A DNA stretch of 64,000 nucleotides from Terfezia claveryi (lineage: Eukaryota; Ascomycota; Pezizomycetes; Pezizales; Pezizaceae). Made by a program: the position numbers and the translations under genes. The stretch lies in contig WHUX01000255.1 of assembly GCA_015179025.1 (NCBI GenBank), positions 1 through 64,000 on the forward strand, in the 5' to 3' direction. Below the pieces are notes generated by a model. The model ran no database searches. It had not been told where the DNA came from and saw nothing but the letters and a program-made list of their open reading frames with translations. Shown here in pieces: positions 34,496-43,512 of the stretch (its first letter is position 1; every line of letters begins with the position of its first letter).

Positions 34496-34655
34496 CTAAC
34501 ACTCGCTCTAATACTCGCTCTAATACTCGCCCTAACACTCGTTCTAATACTCGCTCTAATACTCGCCCTAATACTCGCTCCAATACTTGCTCTAATACTC
34601 GCTCTAATACTCGCCCTAATACTCACTCCAATACTCACTCTAATGCTCGCCGTAA
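34496..34655. repeat. 12-bp tandem array, left arm
   Basis: About 13 copies of CTCTAATACTCG and variants. The inverted counterpart is at about 35812-35972 (CGAGTATTAGAG). Confidence 0.9.
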
Positions 34656-35009
34656 TGTGCTGGGATATAGAGTGAAGGGAAAATGCACGGGGAAGGGAGG
34701 TATATATACAGGAAAACCATAGTTGCCAAGGCCGACTGGTAAGGCCGACAATTTAGACTTTCCGAAGACAATGAGATAAGGGATAACAAGAGAAGTGGCA
34801 AGACAGTTATCAATGGCGCTCAGCCCCCTTTCGCCCGCGGGTGCCGTACTATTCAATGCCTGGCCTGGTAATAGTCATATTGGGAAATCGTAGTCGTTGT
34901 ATAGAGATATGTGCGGAGTTCACGCTTTGTGATATGTTTCGTAGGAATTCATGCATTCGCGGGCATATATATAAAGTATATATATATGTGCGAGAAACTC
35001 GTGCTTTTG

Positions 35010-35449
35010 GAGACTTATATATATATATGCCCGCGAATGCATGGAATTCTCGCATATATATATATAAGTCTCCAAAAGCACGAGTTTCTCGCACACACAT
35101 ATATATATGCCCGCGAATGCATGCATTTCTCTATATGTCTCCAAAAGCACGAGTTTCTCGTATATATATATATATATGCCCGCGAATGCATGGAATTCTC
35201 GCATATATATATATAAGTCTCCAAAAGCACGAGTTTCTCGCACACACATATATATATGCCCGCGAATGCATGCATTTCTCTATATGTCTCCAAAAGCACG
35301 AGTTTCTCGCATATATATATATATCTGCCCGCGAATGCATGGATTTATCGCATATATATATATATATATGTCTCCAAAAGCACGAGTTTCTCGCACATAT
35401 ATATATATATGCCCGGGAATGCAGGGATTTCTCGCATATATATATATAT
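35010..35449. repeat. Core array of alternating GC-rich words and (TA)n tracts
   Basis: Two words alternate: P (GCCCGCGAATGCATG plus an ATTTCTCGC-like end) and Q (GTCTCCAAAAGCACGAG plus TTTCTCGC), separated by TATATA or ACACACATATA tracts of about 5-20 bp. I count about six P and seven Q across the core and its margins, one Q inverted at the left margin (about 34990-35013). Long frames with YIYI-type repeats in this stretch are by-products. Confidence 0.88.
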
Positions 35450-35811
35450 ATGTCCCCAAAAGCACGAGTTTCTCACACATATATATATATATGCCCGCGA
35501 ATACATGAATTCCTACGAAACATATCACAAAGCGTGAACTCCACACATATCTCCATACAACGACTACGATTTCCCAATATGACTATTTCCAGGCCAGGCA
35601 TTGAATAGTACGGCACCCGCGGGCGAAAGGGGGCTGAGCGCCATTGATCACTGTCTTGCCACTTCTCTTGTTATCCCTTATCTCATTGTCTTCGGAAAGT
35701 CTAAATTGTCGGCCTTACCAGTCGGCCTTGGCAACTATGGTTTTCCTGTATATGTACCTCCCTTCCCCGCGCATTTTCCCTTCGCTCTATATCCCAGCAC
35801 ATTACGGCGAG

Positions 35812-35972
35812 CATTAGAGCGAGTAATAGAGCAAGTATTAGAGCGAGTATTGGAGCGTGTAATAGAGCGAGTATTGGAGCGAGTATTAGAGTGAGTATTA
35901 GAGCGAGTATTAGAACGAGTGTTAGGGCGAGTATTAGAGCGAGTATTAGAGCGAGTGTTAGTACGATTGGAG
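35812..35972. repeat. 12-bp tandem array, right arm
   Basis: About 13 copies of CGAGTATTAGAG and variants, the inverted partner of 34496-34655. Confidence 0.9.
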
Positions 35973-36445
35973 TAGCGATTGCATGCTCTATATATATATC
36001 TATTACTTCTGTGTATATAATTATTAGCGAATACAATGGATATTTCTGCTATGTACATATTCAATGGCTGCAATAGTGGCTACGTACCTGGCTGTCGTAC
36101 ATGCAAGTGGTGAGCGGGTGTGCATTGTAGAAGAGAGCGATTTGGGGCCCTGGTTCAGCAACGCCAGATATGGAACCTATAGCATTAACAACCTCAATTG
36201 AGTTGTTAATGCGATAGGAATGAACTCTGACATCCAGACGTTGAGCTTATGTCAACCACCATCTGGACGGCTATTGTTGCCCCAATGGCGTCGGGATTGT
36301 ATTGCGATGCAGCGCAGGGCCCTAGTTGCGTCCGGATCGTAATTCAATACCCCGGAGCGTCCGGATGCAGAGGACGCACAGGACGCAAAATCGCGTCCGG
36401 ACGGTTGGTGCTGCGTCCGGACGCCAAATTTTTTTTCCTGATGTA

Positions 36446-36970
36446 GTTTAGTGTCATAGCCTTTTTAGAAAAAAATATAAAGTTTTTGTATATGTCAATC
36501 TCTATTTACCTAAAATATATATTTAGTTGCTGAGATAAGCTTGTCTATTCTATTTAGCTATGTATATTTGTTTGAGCTATAGAGTGATTAATTTGGGTCT
36601 AGTTTGGTTGAGCTATGATAAGAAATACCTTTATTTATATCTCTAGCAAACCTACTATTATGGACTGACCTTTCTACATGGGTATATTATATGAAATTAG
36701 ATATATAGTAAGTATAAATAATAAGTACCATGTAGGAATAGTAATTTCTGATCATTGAAACCTTCTCCATCATCATCTATTCATATATCTTATAGTTAAA
36801 TCTACCTGGTAATCCTCAGTATTTTTCTTAGCATCATTTAAGCTGTAGTGTACCTTAGGCCTATAATACTTTATTTTATAAAGTACAATATATCTCAAAT
36901 ACAATCCCAGAATCTAGGTCTATTTCATTATATATGGAGCTTAAAATCATCGAAAATATATAAATACTAT
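36446..36970 (+). repeat. Dispersed repeat X, copy 2
   Basis: From about 36590 on it is the reverse complement of 25093-25427 plus 31193-31315. Element 3 separates it from its continuation at 38973-39040. The first 140 bp (36446-36590) are AT-rich without assignment. Confidence 0.7.
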
Positions 36971-37129
36971 ACCAAAAAGGGGGATATTATCATATGAGCA
37001 GTGCTGTTACGTTCCTATATTATTGTGGATACTTTAATGTTAGTCAGCAACTCCTATTTATTTCCCTATACATAAGACAACTTTATTTTAGTGGCGTCAC
37101 ATAGCACATAGTATGTATTGTCTAGAATA

Positions 37130-37290
37130 CTGTTGTATTAGTAAGTATTGCGGAGGCTAAAATGTTTGCCACCATGTTGTCAAGACTACCATGGACTTAG
37201 TAAGTATTGTCTAGAATACCGTTGCTTTAGTAAGTATTGTGGAGACTAAAAATGGTCACTATTTTATTGTCAAGAATACCATAGTACTAA
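37130..37290. repeat. Diverged tandem repeat in element 3 (about 75-85 bp)
   Basis: Two to three copies with AGTAAGTATTGTCTAGAATA and GGAGGCTAAAATG-like words. Confidence 0.6.
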
Positions 37291-37359
37291 AATGCAGCTT
37301 ATAATAATGCTAGAACAGGTTATGCATACACTAACAGCTTTGGAATCTTGGCACTAAAG

Positions 37360-37430
37360 CAGATTTCGGAGCAGATTCTAGAGCAGATTTTGGAGTAGAT
37401 TCCGGAGTAGATTTCGGAGCAGACTTCAGA
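37360..37430. repeat. 12-bp tandem repeat (GAGCAGATTTCG), about six units
   Basis: Successive variants of GGAGCAGATTTC; a short minisatellite just outside the palindromic module. Confidence 0.85.
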
Positions 37431-37437
37431 TAAAAAA

Positions 37438-38655
37438 TATTTACAGCGGAAATATTCATTTTATTCACTAATTATAATAGTGTAAACACTCGCTATAATA
37501 CTCACTCTAATACTTGCTCTAATACTTGCTACAACACTCACTCTAATACTCACTCTAATACTCGCTACAATACTCACTCTAATACTCACTCTAATACTTG
37601 CTATAACACTCCCTCTAATACTCACTCTAATAATCACTCTAATTTTCGCTCTAATACTCACTCTAATACTTGCTCTAATATGCTTTGGAAATCATACAAG
37701 ACATTAGATAAAGAGCAAAAGGAAAAGGTGCGAGGGGGGAAGGTATATATATAGGAAAACTATAGTTGCCAAGCCCGATTGCTAAGGCTGATAATATAGA
37801 CTTTCTAAAGACAATGAGATAATGGATAATAAGAGGGGTGGCATGACAGTGCTCAGCCCCGCTCAGCCCACTATCACATGCGGGTGCAGTACTACTCAAT
37901 GCCTAACCTAGTAATAGTTATATTGGGAAATTGTAGTCATAGTACTATGATATGTATAGAGTTTACGCTTTGTGATATGTATTATAGGAAGTTATGCCTT
38001 CACAGCCTATTTATATATATCTAAGAAACTCATGCATTCGAGGCTTAAATACATAAAGGCCGTGAAAGTATGAATTTCTTACATATCTAGAGATCGTGAA
38101 AGTATGAAATCTATGCATATATATATATAAGCCTCGAATGCATGAGTTTCTTATATACTTATATATATATAGGCCTTGAAGGCATAACTTCCTGCAATAT
38201 ATATCATAAAGCTGAACTCCATACATATCGCAGTACTATGGCTACAATTTCCTAATATGACTATTACTAAGTCAGGCATTGAGTAGTACAATACCTGCAC
38301 ATAATAGTGGGCTGAGCAGGGCTAAGTACTATTATGCTACCCTTCTTATTATCTATTATCTCATAGTCTTCGGAAAGTCTATATTGTCAGCCTTGGCAAT
38401 CGGGCTTGGCCACTATTATTTTCCAGTATCTATACTTTACTTACTCATGCTTTTTTCCTTTACTCTTTATCCAATATCTTATAAAATTTCTAAGGCATAT
38501 TACAGCAAGTATTAGAGTGAGTATTAGAGCGAGTATTAGAGTGATTATTAGAGTGAGTATTAGAGTGAAGTATTGTTGCGAGTATTAGAGCGAGTATTAG
38601 AGTGAGTGTTATAGCGAGTATTAGAGTGAGTATTAGAGCGAGTATTAGAGTGATA
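37438..38655. repeat. Inverted repeat of element 3, homologous to the element 2 module
   Basis: Arms of about 550-600 bp around a centre near 38055. Outer 12-bp arrays at 37488-37680 and 38507-38655 (CTCTAATACTCA and its complement), the GGCTTGGC/CGGAAAGTC block, the GCTCAGCCC block and a core with CTCGAATGCATGAGTTTCTTA and TATATA tracts. It is more decayed than element 2, and its right arm lacks the outermost block. Confidence 0.85.
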
Positions 38656-38660
38656 TTATA

Positions 38661-38800
38661 TTTGACCAACTTCGTGTATCAACATTACACTACTATTTTA
38701 TTTAACTAACTTCGTATATCCACATTACACCACTATTTTATTTAACCAACTTTGTGTATTAATATTACACTGCTATTTTATTTAACTAACTTCGGGTCTC
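38661..38800. repeat. 40-bp tandem repeat, about 3.5 units
   Basis: Units contain TTTAACTAACTTCGTGTAT and ACATTACACTACTATTTTA, with starts spaced exactly 40 bp (TTCG/TTTG at 38671, 38711, 38751, 38791). Confidence 0.88.
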
Positions 38801-39069
38801 ACCAAACTACAGAGTTATTGTAATCCAAGATTGCTGTGATCTCATCAGAAGTATGTGGTATGACCTAACTTTATTCATAAGGCCGATAAAGTTTAGCCAC
38901 CCAAACAGTGCTCTTGGTATTCATAGAGGAGCGGAATCACCACCTAAGTGATAATATCCCCCTTTTTGGTACAGTAGCTATATGATCTATATCCTAGTAG
39001 TAATCAATATCTTGAGAATAGATAGTATCCTTTATTCCATATTAATATTTAAGCTCCTAACCAATATTC
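38801..39069. other. End of element 3 and continuation of repeat X
   Basis: 38801-38972 is the right end of element 3. 38973-39040 continues repeat X (complement of about 25090-25125). No gene. Confidence 0.55.
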
Positions 39070-39240
39070 TCAACTAGCCAGGCCAAGCTAGATGAAGCTA
39101 AGGCTAGGGCCGGCCTGTGCTACATTAAGGTAGGTTGGGCCTGGCTTTCTTATTCAGGCCAGCCTGAAGGAAGACTTGGGCCAATCTAGATGGCCTAAAT
39201 AAGGCAGGCTGCCTAAATGGCCTGAAAAGCCTATTCTATA
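39070..39240. repeat. GGCC-rich subterminal cluster of the hAT element
   Basis: Many GGCC/GGCCT/AGGCC words in both orientations (for example GGGCCGGCCTG, GGGCCTGGC, CAGGCCAGCCTG) lie beyond the C-terminal end of the transposase reading. Clustered short repeats next to the ends are typical transposase-binding sites of hAT elements. The exact terminus is not resolved. Confidence 0.5.
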
Positions 39241-39299
39241 CAAGGTTCTAGAAAGGATCGAGAGCTCAATTTAAGAACTACAAACTAGCTACCTAAACT

Positions 39300-40126
39300 A
39301 TGAATTGGTATCTTTATCATAAATAACTTTCCCTTCTAGTTAATCTAATATAGCTTGTACCTACTCTACATCCTTAAACGCAATAATTCTACTATTAATA
39401 CACTATGACTTCATATACTTACCTACTTCAATAATATCCTCCTTCAACCTATTCCATTAGTCTATCACTATCAATTCTATATTGCTAAATATACACTCTA
39501 CCTTTAACCTCATAGCTAGAATTGCTAGAATATCAAGTACCATTCTAGATAATTATAGGTAGTTCTTTTGATATTGAATCTACCAAAGTTATAAGTTCTC
39601 AATATCAATAGTAGTAGAGAAGATGAAGTCATCAAGTTTATCTTTTTATTGAATTCTAAGTGCTTGCTTAGATCTCTATGAATGCAAAGTAGATTCGATA
39701 CTCTCAATACTTAGACTGATGGTCCTAGTTGATTCTGCTAATGATTTACTTTCTCTAATATCTTTATATCTATAGTAGTATAATTAGTACAATAAAATCT
39801 AAAGGGTAAGGTATATACTTATATAGTCTCCTATAACAACTATACTTTAGCCTTTACATTCTCAATCTACATTGTATATTCAGCTTAGTTTCAAATTGTC
39901 CCAAAATAGTTAAGTTTTATAGATAATTGAAGAACAACTATAGTATATAGGATAGTATTTGTATCAGTCAATGTATGATACTTATCAAGGTTACTACAAG
40001 CTAAGTTAATCAATGTGAGAAGATGTAGAGTACTATTGCTAGCTGTATACATAATAAATGCAGATTTAAGGTACTCTAATAAATAGTCCATAGTTGGAAG
40101 TAGATTATAGAGACCACTATTGCTAT
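39300..40126 (-). pseudogene. hAT-family transposase, C-terminal part
   Basis: Minus strand. Readable segments: LPTMDYLLEYLKSAF and HLLTLINLACSNLDKYHTLTD (about 39980-40110), YTIVVLQLSIKLNYF, then the C-terminal dimerisation domain (about 39330-39640) with LDDFIF…YLXLSRMVLDILAILAM, ECIFSN…RLKEDIIE, matching the hAT pattern YPxLSxxAxDxLSIPxxS…ERxFS…R..RL. Several stops (W to stop, Q to stop). The protein would cut and paste a hAT element. It is interrupted by chromovirus C at 40127 and resumes at 52861. Confidence 0.85.
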
Positions 40127-40701
40127 TATTACAACTATATGCTCAATTGTCTTTGTCATTACCTATGATCACAGGTAATAGGTTATTGCCATTATTGTCT
40201 TTGTCATTACTTGTAATCACTGGTGATGGGTTATCATTACCTTACTTGGCTTCTGAGATAGGGATCTTGGGAAACTTAATTCTTCTATTGCTCTAGCCTG
40301 AAATTATGTATATATAGCCCCTGTCCCTCGTACTGTCATTGGATCCCTATCTAATATCTTGTATACCTAATATAGGACCTTGTTTTTCCCAGTACTTGTG
40401 CACCTCCCTTGTGCATATCCTTGTCTCATACAAACAACTTGGTAGTACAGCTGCCTTCCTCTGATATATGTGACAACCACTTCCATGTATCTCTTGCCTC
40501 TTGCCTCTTATCCTTGCCCCCCATCCCAGCCTTCCTCTAGTCACATATATAGCATTCCTATGTATGTGTCTTACCCTAGTTCTGCCCCTGCCCTGTTCTG
40601 GCCTTCCCTAATCACATACATGGTATTTCTATATATATAATCCTCTTGCCTATTGCCCAAGTGTTCCCCTTGGTCGCCTTGTCCTCAGAGCTATTGTTAC
40701 A
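40127..40701 (+). repeat. 5' LTR of element C
   Basis: Starts TATTACAACT (TGTCACAACC after transitions) and ends TTACA. It carries two copies of the U3 palindrome and a TATA block near 40307-40316. Confidence 0.9.
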
Positions 40702-40732
40702 CTATATTGGATTACTCTAATTAACTGGTGCA

Positions 40733-41893
40733 ATATCTGAACTAATCCTGTTACCCACCAACAGGTTCCAAGTATAGCAGGAAACCCCAATACCCTTAGA
40801 CCCAGCCCAGCTATTAGAATACCACTAAATAGCTATCAATATCTTTACCACTACCTATAAGATTGGCGAAAAACAAAGAGCGGAGCTCCAGGACACCCAA
40901 TGAAGGCTGAAAGAAGCTAAAGATGAAATCCTCCTTCTCCGAGAGGACCTCGCAGATGATTGAGTAACTATTCGCAATCTTAACTGTACTCTTGCCACTG
41001 CAACTACATAGGTACCTACAACCACTATATCCACCAAAACTCAAGACCTTCCTACCCTACCTAAATTTAATAGCAAATGGGCTTGCCTCAAGGCCTAGAA
41101 AAACTCTATCAATATTAAGCTCAATGAAGATACTGCTAAGTTTTCAACCACCCAGCACAAACTTGCGTACGTTTACGGCCTGCTAGAGGGGATAGCCTTG
41201 TACCAAGTCCAGCACTATATATTGAAAACAGGTATTAAACTAGCAGATATCCTCACCCTATTTGTGATTCTTAACCAAGTGTTCAGAGATGCAAATTTAG
41301 AAGAAATGGCTACTTGAGTCCTCCTGGCCCTCTAATAAAGAAACAATAACCTAGCTACCTAGGTGGCTGAATTCTCTAGGCTGGCTGCAGAAGTTGACTG
41401 GAGTGATAAGATCAAATTGGACTAATTCCAGGAAGACTTAAGTATGGAACTCAGACAGGCACTCATCAATTTCTTGTATGTCCCTACCTTTGAAGAATTC
41501 ATTGATCAAGCTAGCCGATTAGAGCAAAAGATAGCCAGGTTCAGAAACAGCCTTAAAACCTCCCCTACAACAGCACCCCTCTGATCAACCTTTTTAGCCC
41601 TTTGCCCCCAACCACAGGTTCTCATAACCCCCCCGAACAAGCCGGCCCACCCTTTCCTCATGGCGGGCGGACTAGCCCCTATGGACTTATCTGAGGGCAG
41701 ACCCCAACTGACCCAAGAAGAGAGGGAATACTATCGGAATAATGAGCTATATATAGCCTGTGAGAAGGCTGACTACTTTATTGTGGCCTACTTCCTTCAA
41801 AAGAATCGCTCCTTGTCTGTCTATGCAATCGATACCCTAGTGCCTAGAATCAAGGAGGTTGACAAGTCGGGAAAAGCCCTATCCCTTGCCTAG
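40733..41893 (+). pseudogene. gag of element C, start codon and zinc knuckle mutated
   Basis: The expected ATG (as in A, B and F) is ATA at 40733-40735, a G-to-A change. The reading keeps frame to TAG 41891-41893 but contains many stops. The C-terminal part is open from 41660 (MAGGLAPMDLSEGRPQLTQEERE…). The knuckle has lost ligands: it reads LYIACEKADYFIVAY, with Cys1, His and the last Cys changed to Tyr. The frameshift signal GGGAAAA is at 41869-41875 with a near-complete stem at 41882-41913. It cannot yield a working Gag. Confidence 0.85.
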
Positions 41894-42788
41894 TCACTGA
41901 TACAAGCAAGAGACCTACCCCAAGCCATCTAACTTTGTCTTTATCTACATTTTCTATTTCCTCTGCTTTTGTTAATGAATCTCACTTGTTTAATAAGCAC
42001 TTTGTTGTATCTATCTCCCTCAAAATCAATGATAGAACAATCAATAGGTCAGTACTCATAGATTGCAGAGCTTTAAGAATTGCATTCATTGACTAAGCCT
42101 TTGTCAGTAAATACCCTATACCTATATCCAAGCTTAGAACCCCCCATATTTTAGATATCATTGATAGTTGACCCATCTCCTTTTGGGATATCACCAATAT
42201 TGTGTATATGCCTACCTAGGTTAGGGATCACTTTAAGGCAAACCTTCCAATGTTTGTGATAAAGCTCAAGTATCCAATTGTCTTTGGGATCCCCTGGCTT
42301 AGAATGCATGATATATCGATCAGCTTTGGCTCTTATACATTGTACTTTAATAGCCCTTATTATAAAAAACACTGCGGAAATCTAAAAGCTACTATTACTG
42401 GGCTGTATGCCTTACCACCCCTGATAATCTATCTAACCTAGGTGGTACACCTACCCGTATACATCGATGCCAATTCCTCTATTTCCCTTGTTGTCCCTCC
42501 TATGTCCCCTGTACTACCGGGTGCCCAAAAACCTCTAAATGTTGGCTTCATTAGGGCAGGAGCTTTTGTTTACCTTATTAGGAGGCACAAGCTGAAGGCT
42601 CATACTCTGTCTATATATGAGGTAAATTTGGAGATTAATAAGATACAGTTGAAGGAGGAGTAGAAGTCCATAGTCTCGAATAAATACTACGAATTCATTG
42701 ACCTGTTTTCAGAAAAGACTACAGAAAAACTCATACTCCACTAGCCATATGACTATACAATTCTACTGATTAAAGGTAAGATCCCCTC
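41875..42788 (+). pseudogene. pol of element C, protease and RT start
   Basis: In the -1 frame after the slippery site. Protease about 41985-42440: LIDCRALRIAFID and IVFGIPWLRMHDISISFGSY, with catalytic DCGA changed to DCRA. The linker and RT start follow ([14 protein letters not shown], then KTTEKLIL). It is cut at 42788 by the insertion of D and resumes at 49193 (GPLYGM-like). Several stops. Confidence 0.85.
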
Positions 42789-42793
42789 TATGA

Positions 42794-43410
42794 TGTAACA
42801 TGGGCTCTGGAGATAAGGCGACTAAGGGGTACACCAGAGCGAGGACAGAAACAAGGTGAGACATACGTAGAAGCACTACATATGTAACTAGGAAAACTAA
42901 GCTTATCATGGATACCTGTCACAGATGTCATGGATGATGTCATGGGGGGCAGGATATTCAGAAGGCAGAGGCTAGGGCAAGACACACATAGGAACGCTAT
43001 GTGTATGCCTAGGGGAAGGCTGAGATAGGGGACAAGGGCAAGGGGTAAGAGACACGTGGAAGTAGTTGCCGTATGTATTGGAAGGAGGCAGCTATTGCTA
43101 TGGAGTTGTTTACAGGACAAGGGAGGTGTATAGAGAAAGTACACTAGCGTAGGAGAAGCAAGGTCCTGTATTGGGTATACAAGACATTGGATGGAGATCC
43201 AACGAGAGGACGGAAAAATAAAGATATATATACATGATTCCAGGCCAAGGCCGTGGAAGGAATAAGCTTCCCAAGATTCCTATCTTGGAAGCTAAGATAA
43301 CAATCACCCATCGATGATACCCAAACAAGCCTGTTTGAGTGTCAAAACAGTACGATACCCAAACAAGCCTGTTCGAGTGTCAAATTAAAACTAAGAATAC
43401 AGTTGTGATA
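42794..43410 (-). repeat. 3' LTR of element D
   Basis: 617 bp, minus strand. It is followed on the right by the complement of the polypurine tract (CTATCCCCTCTTTAGG, 43411-43426). It contains CACGTAG/CTACGTG-type hairpins and the two GAACAAGCCTGTTC-type words (about 43330-43385). Confidence 0.93.
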
Positions 43411-43512
43411 CTATCCCCTCTTTAGGCTGGAGCTCTAGTGACTAGGAGGCCTAGGCATAATAACCAGCAAAATCAATATAGGAAATAACAACATAGATAC
43501 AAAGTCATAACA

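Larger units (their letters stand above)
34268..36187. repeat. Large inverted repeat (palindromic module) with arms of about 740 bp
   Basis: The left arm (34268-35008) and right arm (about 35450-36187) are inverted copies with few differences. From outside in: a TTCTACAATGCACACC block, a 12-bp array, a conserved block with CCGACTGGTAAGGCCGACAA, a CACCCGCGGGCG block, GGAATTCATGCATTCGCGGG, then the core. A transcript would fold into a very long hairpin. A second, diverged copy is in element 3. Confidence 0.9.
34049..36443. mobile_element. Non-autonomous inverted-repeat element 2, carrying a 1.9-kb palindrome
   Basis: 2395 bp, with ends CATCACCAAAAATATTATTT (left) and CATCAGGAAAAAAAATTTGG (right, complement), each running into GCGTCC, and TA on each side (34047-34048, 36444-36445). 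Same family of ends as element 1 but a different interior: clusters of GCGTCCGGACGC near each end and a giant inverted repeat between. No transposase. Confidence 0.72.
36971..38972. mobile_element. Inverted-repeat element 3 carrying a second palindromic module
   Basis: About 2.0 kb bounded by ACCAAAAAGGGGGATATTAT (36971-36990) and its complement (38951-38970). These ends are unrelated to those of elements 1 and 2. Copy 1 of repeat X, with the flanks adjacent (near 25110-25130), serves as an empty site and supports insertion. The target duplication is blurred by mutation (TA, or about 8 bp). Interior: tandem repeats and a diverged copy of the element 2 palindrome. Confidence 0.75.
40127..42788 (+). 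mobile_element. Chromovirus C, 5' part
   Basis: Plus strand. The 5' LTR is at 40127-40701 and gag-pol runs to the RT start, where element D interrupts at 42794. The rest is at 49193-52855. The target duplication GCTAT of the whole element is at 40122-40126 and 52856-52860. It lies within the hAT transposase. Confidence 0.93.

Noticed and set aside
34384..34722. Frame with NTRSNTRP repeats
   Set aside because: Translation of the 12-bp CTCTAATACTCG array.
34841..35608. 255-codon frame with YIYI and CPRMH repeats across the palindrome core, plus several antisense partners
   Set aside because: It follows the alternating P/Q and (TA)n array; similar frames occur on both strands by symmetry.
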